Translations under genes and position numbers: made by a program | Notes under the pieces: model-generated | Told to the model about the DNA's origin: nothing | The model's database searches: none | What the model saw: the letters and a program-made list of their open reading frames with translations, nothing else | Shown: positions 6,414 to 13,700 of the stretch, one piece after another | How the letters are laid out: each line of letters starts with the position of its first letter | How positions within the stretch are numbered: position 1 is the stretch's first letter | Assembly: GCA_030598025.1 (NCBI GenBank) | Contig: JAUVQS010000020.1 | Span: forward strand, 1 to 15,578 | Reading direction: 5' to 3' | DNA from: Acidimicrobiia bacterium | GTDB taxonomy: Bacteria; Actinomycetota; Acidimicrobiia; Spongiisociales; JAHEDJ01 | DNA length: 15,578 bases

Positions 6414-7415
6414 CTAGGCGATCGCGTATGCCTCCAACGCAGCGACGTAGCCCGCCCGCTCAGATTCATCGATCCAGGCCGCTTCGAAAGCATTGCGAGA
6501 CAAGCGAACGAGATCTGACTTCGACAGGTCCGCTTCTCGTTGAACGACGATGAAGTTCTCGGTCATATATCCCGGGAAATAGGCAGGGTCATCTGAGTTG
6601 ATCGTTACTCGCATACCCAGGTTCAACATCTGGCGGATCTGGCTTGCCTGGGTGTCGCCTGCCACATAGCTGTTGGATATCGGGCATACCGTCAATGTCA
6701 GGTTGCGATTCAGGATCTCATCAACCAAGCGTGCGTCCTCGAGTGAGTTGACGCCGTGGTCGATTCGCTCAACTCCGATGTCGTTCAAGCACTGCCAGAT
6801 GTGCGTGACGGAATCGTCCTGACCCACATCGCAATGCATCGTCAATCGGTATCCGGCCTCTCGGGCGTCGGAAAATACCTGCGAGAACTTGATAGGAGGG
6901 TTCCCGCGCTCGTCGGAGTCCAGTCCAACACCCACTATCCACGACTTGTAGTCGAGGGACCGAGTCAGCGTTTCGGCCGCCGACTCGGGCGACATGTCAC
7001 GCAGGAAACACATGATCAGCTGGGTGCGGATCCCGAGTTTGGCCTCTCCGTCCTCCTGTGCACGGCGAATCCCTCGAATCACCGTGTCGAACGAGATGCC
7101 CCTGGACGTATGCGCCTGTGGGTCGAAGAAGATCTCGGAGTAAAGAACGCCCTGCGAGTGAGCCTTGCCCAAGTAGGCGAAAGTCAGGTCGTAGAAGTCG
7201 TCCTCGGTGACGAGGACGCTCATCCCTTCGTAATAAACACTGAGGAATGACGAGAGGTCATCAAAGTCGTAAGCAGCCCGCATTTCCTCCACCGATCCGG
7301 CCGGAAGTGAAACACCGTTTCTCGCAGCCAGTGTGAACTTGAGGTCCGGTTCGAGAGTTCCCTCAATATGAAGGTGCAACTCCGCCTTTGGAAGGCCCTC
7401 AATGAATCTCTGCAT
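6414..7415 (-). CDS. Adenosine/adenine deaminase family protein with altered active site
   Basis: A 333-residue metal-dependent amidohydrolase-fold protein of the adenosine deaminase family, of normal length. Metal-binding residues are visible: H14-x-H16 in ELHLHIEGT, H194, and D275-D276 in NSDDPAYF; RIDHG (217-221) supplies the second catalytic His (H220). The FFDPQAHTSRG segment (96-106) and YF-GY after the Asp pair recall the adenine-deaminase-like branch more than classical adenosine deaminase, so the substrate is open. The motif normally written HAGE is H194-C-D-V197 here, so the catalytic Glu position is Val. The start ATG 7415 gives the usual MQRFIEGLPKAELHLH opening; a TTG at 7430 would add five residues. 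A possible -10, TAGGCT (7467-7462), lies inside the divergent gene. The role would be purine salvage if active. Confidence 0.8.
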   Translation of the reverse strand: MQRFIEGLPKAELHLHIEGTLEPDLKFTLAARNGVSLPAGSVEEMRAAYDFDDLSSFLSVYYEGMSVLVTEDDFYDLTFAYLGKAHSQGVLYSEIFFDPQAHTSRGISFDTVIRGIRRAQEDGEAKLGIRTQLIMCFLRDMSPESAAETLTRSLDYKSWIVGVGLDSDERGNPPIKFSQVFSDAREAGYRLTMHCDVGQDDSVTHIWQCLNDIGVERIDHGVNSLEDARLVDEILNRNLTLTVCPISNSYVAGDTQASQIRQMLNLGMRVTINSDDPAYFPGYMTENFIVVQREADLSKSDLVRLSRNAFEAAWIDESERAGYVAALEAYAIA

Positions 7416-7447
7416 ATCGCTCGCCAACAACTCGACTCCGCTCGATT

Positions 7448-8062
7448 GTGCGTGTTCTCTCAGCCTACAAAGCGAAAGCGGCCACCAACCGGGATTGGTG
7501 TCACAACCTCATCGCCAATCCGGAAACTTCGGTCGAGATCGGCAGTCGGACTGTTTCGGTCAGGGCTTATCTCACCGATGTTGCCACGGCCGGTATTCTG
7601 CTTCGCACGATGACGTCCCCAGATGATCACGACGCGGCACTTGCGCTGAGCAAACGTATCCTGGCGCTGGCGCGGGAGCACGATCATCTCGGCCTCCTGG
7701 CGATAGACGCCGACCCGGAAACCGCTCGTCTGTTGGCGACAGCCGGCGAGGGTCTGGCGAGTGCCGCCGCCACCCACCTCCAGGGCGCCCGGGCCTGGCG
7801 ACGGCGGAAGGAGGAGGCGAATCAACGCCGGCTGTCCGAGGCTCGTACGGCGATCGACGGTTTCGATCTCGTCCGCGCCAGATCCCTCGTCCTTCGGATT
7901 GAGGAAGAATTCCTTTCGTCTCAAGGCGCGACGGATCGGGATGCCCTCCTGCTGGAGTTCGAGGCTCGGTCAATGGAGAGTGAGCAACTTCAGGAGACCG
8001 CTGCTCAGGTCATAAACGAACACTTGCCGCGCTGGCGCCGCTGGCTGCGCCGGGGTCGCTAA
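7448..8062 (+). CDS. Protein with partial deazaflavin-nitroreductase-like N-terminus and helical C-terminus
   Basis: A 204-residue protein starting at GTG 7448. Residues 1-43 (SAYKAKAATNRDWCHNL, then IANPETSVEIG and TVSVRA) align by eye with the second half of the F420-dependent nitroreductase (Ddn-type) domain, where relatives read approximately S-GAP-HPDWYHNLLANPEVTVEVG. The first half of that domain, about 60-70 residues including the TTTGRKSG region, is missing. The frame upstream is closed by TGA at 7403, and the deaminase gene begins 32 bp away on the other strand. Residues 100-204 are long, charged helices (ARAWRRRKEEANQRR, and a basic RWRRWLRRGR end), unlike Ddn proteins. It may be a truncated and remodelled gene, a pseudogene, or an unrelated protein with chance similarity. 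Its TAA stop overlaps the convergent reductase stop. Confidence 0.55.
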   Translation: MRVLSAYKAKAATNRDWCHNLIANPETSVEIGSRTVSVRAYLTDVATAGILLRTMTSPDDHDAALALSKRILALAREHDHLGLLAIDADPETARLLATAGEGLASAAATHLQGARAWRRRKEEANQRRLSEARTAIDGFDLVRARSLVLRIEEEFLSSQGATDRDALLLEFEARSMESEQLQETAAQVINEHLPRWRRWLRRGR

Positions 8063-9060
8063 CGGACGGCCGACCCGGGGTGTCCAATCCCGATTACCTG
8101 GCGGGGTCTGTAAGGCACCTCGAGGATCGACATCTCCTCCTCGGACAGCTCGATCTCGAGAGCGGCGACGGCATCATCCAGATGAGCCAGCTTCGTGGCC
8201 CCGACAATCGGCGAAGACACGACGGGTTTGGCCAGCAGCCAGGCCATAGCCACCCGGGCGGGTGGTATGCCCCGCTCCCCTGCCACCGACTTGACCGCCT
8301 CGACAACGTCCCAATCCGACGGTTCGTTGTACCAGAGTTGATCGAGCCCGTCGGTGGCCGACCGCTGCGTTGAATCATCGCCGAGCTTCGTTCTGGTTCC
8401 GGCCAACATCCCTCGAGCCAGGGGCGACCAGGGCATCACGCCGATCCCCTCCTCAGCGCAGAGCGGGAGCATTTCACGCTCTTCTTCGCGGTACACCAGG
8501 TTGTAGTGGTTCTGCATGGAGATGAACCTCGCCCAGCCGTTACGCTCCGACACCGAGAGTGCCCGCATCAACTCATAGGCGTACATCGAACTCGCTCCGA
8601 TGTACCGCACCTTCCCGTCGCGCACCAGTTGATCCAGGGCAGACAGGGTTTCTTCGATGGGCGTCTCGCGATCCAAACGGTGGATTTGATAGAGATCGAT
8701 CGTGTCGACCCCGAGCCGGCGTAGGCTCGCTTCGGCAGCCTGCTGGATGTGTTTGCGCGAGAGGCCTCCACGGTTCGGCCCCTCGGAGTGTGGGAAATAG
8801 ACCTTGGTAGCGATGACGATCTCATCGCGATTGGCGAACTCCTTGAGCCAGCGTCCGGCTACCTCTTCTCCGACTCCGTTCGAATACATGTCGGCCGTGT
8901 CGAATACGTTGATGCCGAGCTCGAGAGCACGTTCGAAGAAGGGCCGAGAGGCCTCCGAGTCGAGCACCCATGGGCGCCAGTCGGGGGTCCCGTAGCTCAT
9001 GCAGCCGAGCGTTAGTCGCGATATCTGGAGTCCTGAGTTGCCGAGTCGGGTGAATTTCAT
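8059..9060 (-). CDS. Aldo/keto reductase
   Basis: A 333-residue NADPH-dependent oxidoreductase of the aldo/keto reductase superfamily, with a predicted cytoplasmic TIM barrel. The catalytic tetrad is visible: D54 and Y59 in FDTADMYS, K86 in IATKV, and H127 in DLYQIHR. The cofactor-binding end is also present, with ISMQNHYNL, MPWSPLARGML and SSPIVGATKLAHLDDA. It resembles the large group of bacterial reductases related to YajO/YhdN-type enzymes; the substrate cannot be told. The start ATG 9060 is supported by TAGCCT six bases upstream, as for a leaderless transcript. The gene is preceded by a striking 21-bp inverted repeat. At its 3' end the TAG stop overlaps the TAA stop of the convergent gene within CTAA, leaving no room for an ordinary terminator. 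Confidence 0.9.
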   Translation of the reverse strand: MKFTRLGNSGLQISRLTLGCMSYGTPDWRPWVLDSEASRPFFERALELGINVFDTADMYSNGVGEEVAGRWLKEFANRDEIVIATKVYFPHSEGPNRGGLSRKHIQQAAEASLRRLGVDTIDLYQIHRLDRETPIEETLSALDQLVRDGKVRYIGASSMYAYELMRALSVSERNGWARFISMQNHYNLVYREEEREMLPLCAEEGIGVMPWSPLARGMLAGTRTKLGDDSTQRSATDGLDQLWYNEPSDWDVVEAVKSVAGERGIPPARVAMAWLLAKPVVSSPIVGATKLAHLDDAVAALEIELSEEEMSILEVPYRPRQVIGIGHPGSAVR

Positions 9061-9072
9061 GCGACGAGGCTA
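9061..9072 (-). promoter_or_regulatory. Predicted leaderless promoter (-10) of the aldo/keto reductase gene
   Basis: On the minus strand TAGCCT (9072-9067) is followed by CGTCGC and ATG. Transcription would start at the start codon. The expected -35 position falls in the left arm of the palindrome at 9081-9132. Confidence 0.5.
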
Positions 9073-9080
9073 CTCGGACC

Positions 9081-9132
9081 TTTTCCGCGCAGTGCTATGT
9101 ACTACTAGTGATACATAGCACTGCGCGGAAAA
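9081..9132. repeat. Perfect 21-bp inverted repeat with 10-bp spacer
   Basis: The left arm 9081-9101 (beginning TTTTCCGCGC, ending GCTATGTA) and the right arm 9112-9132 (beginning TACATAGC, ending GCGCGGAAAA) are exact reverse complements; the spacer is CTACTAGTGA, with ACTAGT itself palindromic. The repeat begins one base after the AtuA-family stop codon and ends 20 bp before the aldo/keto reductase start codon. Each strand carries Ts before and As after the stem, the opposite of a rho-independent terminator. It could be an operator for the reductase, an RNA hairpin ending or stabilising the upstream operon message, or a remnant of a mobile element. No second copy was seen in the window. Confidence 0.9.
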
Positions 9133-9133
9133 T

Positions 9134-10900
9134 CTAGATTGCGTCGAGGAGCGCCTCCGGGATGTCCAGGTGGCACGCTCGCAGATATTCGCCCAGGCCT
9201 TTGGCCTGTGCGTCAACTCGCAGCGACGAGTTCACGCCCTCGCCCAGGAAACCGTGAATCAAGAAGTTGAGCGACAACACGTTCGGAAGCTCAAACCGAT
9301 CGATCTCCAATCCGGCGATGTCCGGCATCACTATCCGGAGCCGTTCAACGGTCAGAGTCTCCGCCATCCAGGCGTATGCAGTAACGCTCGGCGCGAACAC
9401 TCCCAGGTTGGCGATTCCCCCTTTGTCTCCCGACCTCGCCCCAAGCAAGGCGCCAAGTGGCGCTCTCCGGGTGGGGCCGGACGGCGACTCCGGGAGCTCC
9501 GGCGAAACGATCGGGACCGGCGGGCCGTCCACCGGCACGGTCTCGGGTACCTCGAAGGTTGTGCCGTCAACGTCGACTTGCTCGGTGATCGCCGATCGGT
9601 CGACGGTGGTGGGCCAGTAACGGGCGAACTGCGTGGCCGGCGCGGGCGGATTGACTATGAACAAGCCGGGGATCGAACCGAGCAGCACGCTAACGCCGGC
9701 GTTCGAGAACGCCCGTCCGACTCGCTCTTCGTCCCTCGATTTCACGGCAATGCGCCAGAAGCTGGTCGCCTCTTCGTTCGACTTCGGGTCGACCGCGTTC
9801 GTCCCGATCATGGTCTCGTCTACTCCGTCGTAGTCTTCCCGACTCCACGGGAGCGCCCGCCAGATCTGCTCAGATAGGAGATTCGCCTTCTCCTCGGCGT
9901 TCAGGCCGGTCAGACCGAACAACATCGCGTTCCGGTAGCCGCCAACGATCGATGCGGCGACCTTCAACGTCTGCGGAGGCGCCTCACCGCGGGCGCCCGA
10001 TATCGCCACCCGGTCGGGTGCGAGTTGTTCGATCGCGACCGTGTCGAAGCGAGCAACAACGTCGGGCGTCAGATAGGCCGGCGGGCCGATCTCATACAAC
10101 AACTGGCTCACAACGGTGCCGGTCGAAACCTCGCCACCGGTGTCGTCGTGCTTGCCGATCACGCAACTGCCGTCGGCGGCGATTTCTGCCCAGGGGAACG
10201 CCGGATAGGCCAGATCGTCGATTTCGGTGAAGAAGGCGTAGTTGCCTCCGGTGGCCTGCATGCCGCACTCAACCACGTGCCCGGCGACGATCGCTCCGGC
10301 CAGACGGTCGTAATCATGGCGATCCCAGCCGTGCCACCAGGCGGCCGGGCCGGAAACGACCGAAGCGTCGGCGACACGCCCGGTGATGACTATGTCGGCG
10401 CCTTCCGAAAGCGCTCTCGTGATACCCCATCCACCCATGTAGGCGTTGGCGGTGACCAACTCATCGGCCAGGTCTCCAAGGACCTGGCCCGTCTGCAGAT
10501 TCGTGAATTCCTCTCCTGCGGCCTGCAGTGCACCGAGTCGATCCATCAGATCGTCGCCGGCAATCGAAGCGACGCGCGCGTTGAGACCATGCTCCTTGAT
10601 GGACCGTCGGATGGATTCCGCCGCTCCATGCGGATCGAGACCGCCGGCGTTCACCACTACCTTCACGCGCCGCTCGACGATCAGGTCGAGAACGTCCTCG
10701 ACGGCATTGGTGAAGGTGCGGGCATATCCGCCGTCGGGCCGGCGCGCCTTCGTCTTCGCCAGAATGAGCATTGTCAGTTCGGCGAGGTAATCGCCGCTCA
10801 GCACATCGATCTCACCACCCTCGAGTTGCTCGCGGAGGGCTGCGGCGCGATCACCGAAGAACCCCGAGACGTTGGCGATGCGGACTGGGCGTTTCGACAC
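9134..10900 (-). CDS. Acyclic terpene utilization AtuA family protein
   Basis: A 588-residue soluble protein with the two-part layout of the AtuA family: a large N-terminal domain (DUF1446 type) and a C-terminal AtuA-like domain of about 110 residues. N-terminal marks include IANVSGFFGDR, a GDYLAELTM segment, VVVNAGGLDPHG, DIVITGRVADAS and ECGMQATGGNYAFF. The second domain opens with LGALLGARSGDKGGIANLGV. The family is named for AtuA of the Pseudomonas citronellol/geraniol pathway; its biochemical role is unsettled, and it often accompanies acyl-CoA carboxylase genes, none of which is seen here. I chose GTG 10900 because GAGAGAGG lies seven bases upstream, overlapping the HmuV stop; a TTG at 10927 would add nine residues. 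It is the last gene of the heme-uptake unit by spacing. Confidence 0.82.
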   Translation of the reverse strand: MSKRPVRIANVSGFFGDRAAALREQLEGGEIDVLSGDYLAELTMLILAKTKARRPDGGYARTFTNAVEDVLDLIVERRVKVVVNAGGLDPHGAAESIRRSIKEHGLNARVASIAGDDLMDRLGALQAAGEEFTNLQTGQVLGDLADELVTANAYMGGWGITRALSEGADIVITGRVADASVVSGPAAWWHGWDRHDYDRLAGAIVAGHVVECGMQATGGNYAFFTEIDDLAYPAFPWAEIAADGSCVIGKHDDTGGEVSTGTVVSQLLYEIGPPAYLTPDVVARFDTVAIEQLAPDRVAISGARGEAPPQTLKVAASIVGGYRNAMLFGLTGLNAEEKANLLSEQIWRALPWSREDYDGVDETMIGTNAVDPKSNEEATSFWRIAVKSRDEERVGRAFSNAGVSVLLGSIPGLFIVNPPAPATQFARYWPTTVDRSAITEQVDVDGTTFEVPETVPVDGPPVPIVSPELPESPSGPTRRAPLGALLGARSGDKGGIANLGVFAPSVTAYAWMAETLTVERLRIVMPDIAGLEIDRFELPNVLSLNFLIHGFLGEGVNSSLRVDAQAKGLGEYLRACHLDIPEALLDAI

Positions 10901-10907
10901 AGAGTGA

Positions 10908-10915
10908 CCTCTCTC
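10908..10915 (-). promoter_or_regulatory. Ribosome binding site deciding the AtuA-family start
   Basis: GAGAGAGG on the minus strand, overlapping the HmuV TGA stop and seven bases before GTG 10900. It supports the GTG start over the upstream TTG and implies translation within the hmu transcript. Confidence 0.6.
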
Positions 10916-11693
10916 AGTCGTGATCAAGCGTCAGAACAAGTGGACAATCTCTATCTGGATGCGGGATGACCCTCATCCGCTGTTGATAGACGTCGGTCAG
11001 GATATCGCCTCTCAGGACCGCTTCGGGCGATCCAGACACTCGAACCCGACCTTTGTCGAGGAGAATAAGACGGTCCGCGTAGGCGGCAGCCAGGTTGAGA
11101 TCGTGGAGTACGGCCAATACGGCGGTGTCACGCCGCGCCGTCGATCTCAGAAGACGCATGACGGCCTCCTGGTGGCCGATGTCGAGGGCGGAGGTCGGCT
11201 CATCGAGCAGAACCACGAGAGTCTCTTGCGCCAGCACCCTGGCCAGGCCGACCCGCTGGCGCTCGCCCGTGGAGAGACTGGCAACCGTTCGGCGGGAAAG
11301 GTGCAACACGTCGGTGCTTTCCATGGCAGTTTCAACTATCTGATCGTGCTCTAGCGGATCTATCTGAGTTCTGCGGTAGGGATGCCGGCCCATTGCCACA
11401 ACATCACTGACCGTGAACGGATTGTCGACAACACCTTGCGGTCCGAGGTACGCCCGAAGTCGTGACAGATCGTGAAGGCTCGCCGTGGCCGTGTCCCGGT
11501 CATCTATAGTCGCCCGGCCCGACGACGGAGATAGATCTCCGGCAACAATGCGCAGCAAGGTGGTCTTACCCGCCCCGTTCGGACCAACGATTCCGAGTAC
11601 CTCTCCAACGGCAGCAGCGACCGTCACCTGGTCGAGGAGAGCCTTTCCTGCCACCTCATATCCAACGCTCTCGACCTTGATCGCCCCGTTCAT
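10914..11693 (-). CDS. hmuV: Heme ABC transporter ATP-binding protein
   Basis: A 259-residue ATPase of the iron-siderophore/heme/B12 importer class, working at the inner face of the membrane with the permease encoded just upstream. It has Walker A GPNGAGKTT (37-45), Q-loop Q86, Walker B VVLLDEPTSALD (160-171), D-loop and H197 in LHDLNLAAAYADR. The signature is LSTGE (140-144), with Thr replacing the first Gly of LSGGE. The region NPFTVSDVVAMGRHPYR (91-107) is typical of the FepC/BtuD/HmuV group. The ATG start overlaps the permease stop as ATGA. A much longer in-frame extension to 11882 is Arg/Ser-rich, lies over the permease gene and is rejected. Heme rather than siderophore or cobalamin is inferred mainly from the HmuT-like binding protein in the operon. 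Confidence 0.87.
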   Translation of the reverse strand: MNGAIKVESVGYEVAGKALLDQVTVAAAVGEVLGIVGPNGAGKTTLLRIVAGDLSPSSGRATIDDRDTATASLHDLSRLRAYLGPQGVVDNPFTVSDVVAMGRHPYRRTQIDPLEHDQIVETAMESTDVLHLSRRTVASLSTGERQRVGLARVLAQETLVVLLDEPTSALDIGHQEAVMRLLRSTARRDTAVLAVLHDLNLAAAYADRLILLDKGRVRVSGSPEAVLRGDILTDVYQQRMRVIPHPDRDCPLVLTLDHD

Positions 11694-12727
11694 GTTGCAG
11701 ACCTTCCGGCCCTGATCAGGAACCAGACGAAGACGGGCGCTCCCACGATCGCGGTGAGGAGCCCGACCGGTATCTCGACGGGAGCGGCAACTGTACGAGC
11801 GACTGTGTCGACGGCGACCACCATCGCGGCTCCGCCGATGGCAGAGAGCACCAGAAGCCAGCGATGACCCGGACCCACCCAACGCCGGAGAATCAGGGGC
11901 ACGACCAGCCCGACAAACCCGATCGCACCGCCCAAACCGACCGCGCCGCCGATCGCGACACCCGAGACGACCAGGACATATCGGACCAGCCGATCGACAT
12001 CCACTCCGAGATGGCGTGCCTCAGACTCTCCCAACGCCAGAAGATCGAGGGGCCTTGCGACAGCGACCAGGGCTACCACCGCGACAAGGATGAGGGGCGT
12101 GGCGGCTGCCAGCACCGTCCACGTCGACCCTGAGAGGCCGCCGAATACCCAGAACGTGAAAGTCGGGACCCGGGGGCTGTCCCAGGCCAGTACGATCGCT
12201 CCGAGCCAGGCCAGCATCCCGAGGCCGAGTGCGAGGCCCACCAATACGAACTGAGTCGATTCGACCACCTGATGAGCGATCCTACGCATCAGCAGGGCGG
12301 CCGCGGCGCCCGCGGCCGCTGCCAACAGCATCATGACCAGCGGACTGCCGCCGGCCGGAGTGATAGCGATGCCGGCGATTGCGCCGAGGCCTGCTGCTGG
12401 AACCAGTCCCACCAGATGAGGATCTGCCATGTGATTGCGGAATGCTCCCTGCAGGGCGGCACCGGAAAGCCCCAACGCGGCACCGACGAGGGACCCGGCG
12501 AGAACCCGCGGGAGGCGGATTGCCCACAACACCGAGTCGGTCAGGCGCTCAGGGTCTTCGGAAAGATGCAGGCGCCTTCCGAGCATATGCATCAGATCGC
12601 CGACGTTCACCGAAACTGCACCGGCCAGCATGCCGGTGATCATCAGCCCGACGAGGAGCGTGAGGAGGCCCAACAGTGCGACCCGGCGGCGGGTGGACGG
12701 GTTCGTGGTATTGCCGGGCGTCGTCAC
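11690..12727 (-). CDS. hmuU: Heme ABC transporter permease, FecCD family
   Basis: A 345-residue integral membrane permease with about ten hydrophobic helices, the normal size for FecCD/BtuC proteins, which form homodimers. After the first helix come the conserved RLPRVLAG (71-78) and the loop ALQGAFRNHMADPHLVG (91-107), matching the family pattern GaalQ-x2-fRNPLADPxllG; His replaces the usual Pro. A later conserved segment is VGLGGAIGFVGLVVPLILRRWVGPGHRWLL, which includes the helix and loop contacting the ATPase. The GTG start overlaps the binding-protein stop as GTGA, and the stop overlaps the ATPase ATG. It would transport heme or a related iron compound inward. The extreme N-terminus (MTTPGNTTNPSTRRR) is polar and presumably cytoplasmic. 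Confidence 0.88.
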   Translation of the reverse strand: MTTPGNTTNPSTRRRVALLGLLTLLVGLMITGMLAGAVSVNVGDLMHMLGRRLHLSEDPERLTDSVLWAIRLPRVLAGSLVGAALGLSGAALQGAFRNHMADPHLVGLVPAAGLGAIAGIAITPAGGSPLVMMLLAAAAGAAAALLMRRIAHQVVESTQFVLVGLALGLGMLAWLGAIVLAWDSPRVPTFTFWVFGGLSGSTWTVLAAATPLILVAVVALVAVARPLDLLALGESEARHLGVDVDRLVRYVLVVSGVAIGGAVGLGGAIGFVGLVVPLILRRWVGPGHRWLLVLSAIGGAAMVVAVDTVARTVAAPVEIPVGLLTAIVGAPVFVWFLIRAGRSAT

Positions 12728-13698
12728 GAAGGGTTGAGTTGTTGCTGAAGGTCGAGCACCAACTGTTGGATCGTGTCCGCGATTCTCAGGCCGAAAGTGA
12801 GGATGTCGCCTTCCGGGTAGTCGAGGATTCGGCGATCCCTTCCGGCCGGGGTCTCAGCGAAGCCGGGAATCGCCAGTATTCCGTCGATTCCACCGAGAGC
12901 GGCCAGGCCTTCGCTCGTGATGATTATCACGTCCGGCGAGGCGGCCACCAGTGCTTCGGGCGTTACGGACACGGTTCCTACGACTCCGGAGGCTGCACCA
13001 ACATCGATGCCCCCGACCGCCTCGATCACGGGTTGAGTTGTCATCTCAGATCCGAACAGCAGCATCACGTCGGGCCCGCGACTGTAGACGAAGGCGATGC
13101 GAGGTTCCGGATCGTACTCAGGTGAGGTGGCGAGGGTGTCCTCGATGGCAGATCTCACGTCGGATGCCAACGTTGTGGCCTCGTCCGCAACGCCAAGCAC
13201 AGCCCCGATCTGCTCGATCTTTTCATACAAGCCCTCAAAGGTGGTCGGCACATCCAGAATGACGACCGGCACCCCTGCGGAACGGATCTGCTCGATGGTC
13301 TCGAGGGGAGATGTCTGAGTGTCGCCGATCACAAGTGTCGGGTCTTCCGCCAGCACCCCCTCGGCAGTGAGGAACCTTCCGACGCCGACGATCGGCAGGC
13401 CGACGGCCTCCGGCGGGTATACCGTCGTGACATCGGTGGCAACGACCGATGAACCGAAGCCGAGCGCGAACACTGCCTCGGTGAGATCACCGCTGAGCGT
13501 GACGATGCGACTCGTATCTGTTATCTCCGACTCAACGCCGTCGACGCCGACGAACACGGTTGCCGTAGGAGCGGTCGTCGTGGTTTCAGCCGTCGATGGA
13601 GGAGTAGCCATCGACGTCACGGAGGTGACATCGTCTGAGGTGTTCGAGCCACAGGCCGTCACCAGGAGCACGAGTCCGAGAGTCAGCCGCCACGGCAT
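12724..13698 (-). CDS. hmuT: Hemin-binding lipoprotein HmuT-like
   Basis: A 324-residue substrate-binding lipoprotein. The signal peptide has a hydrophobic core LTLGLVLLV and lipobox V13-T-A-C16; Cys16 would be lipidated on the outer face of the membrane. A Ser/Thr-rich linker (about 20-48) leads to the periplasmic-binding-protein fold typical of iron and heme proteins: RIVTLSGDLTEAVFALGFGSSVVATDVTT, then VYP with Y94, LPIVGVGRFLTAEGVLAEDPTLVIG, and a second lobe. Y94 corresponds by eye to the heme-ligating Tyr of Yersinia HmuT. This TT-YP and VG-RxLxAEGxL combination favours heme over siderophore binding. The ATG lies two bases after the upstream stop. No separate promoter or ribosome site is obvious, so it is probably translated by coupling from the MTB12-like gene. 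Confidence 0.86.
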   Translation of the reverse strand: MPWRLTLGLVLLVTACGSNTSDDVTSVTSMATPPSTAETTTTAPTATVFVGVDGVESEITDTSRIVTLSGDLTEAVFALGFGSSVVATDVTTVYPPEAVGLPIVGVGRFLTAEGVLAEDPTLVIGDTQTSPLETIEQIRSAGVPVVILDVPTTFEGLYEKIEQIGAVLGVADEATTLASDVRSAIEDTLATSPEYDPEPRIAFVYSRGPDVMLLFGSEMTTQPVIEAVGGIDVGAASGVVGTVSVTPEALVAASPDVIIITSEGLAALGGIDGILAIPGFAETPAGRDRRILDYPEGDILTFGLRIADTIQQLVLDLQQQLNPS

Positions 13699-13700
13699 GC

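Noticed and set aside
9081..9132. The 21-bp inverted repeat as a rho-independent terminator
   Set aside because: On both strands the Ts precede the stem and the As follow it, so no U tract trails the hairpin. A role in ending the upstream message by other means remains open.
11694..11882. N-terminal extension of the HmuV gene
   Set aside because: The extra 63 residues are Arg/Ser-rich, lie over the permease gene and precede an ATG that forms the ATGA overlap and opens the normal domain.
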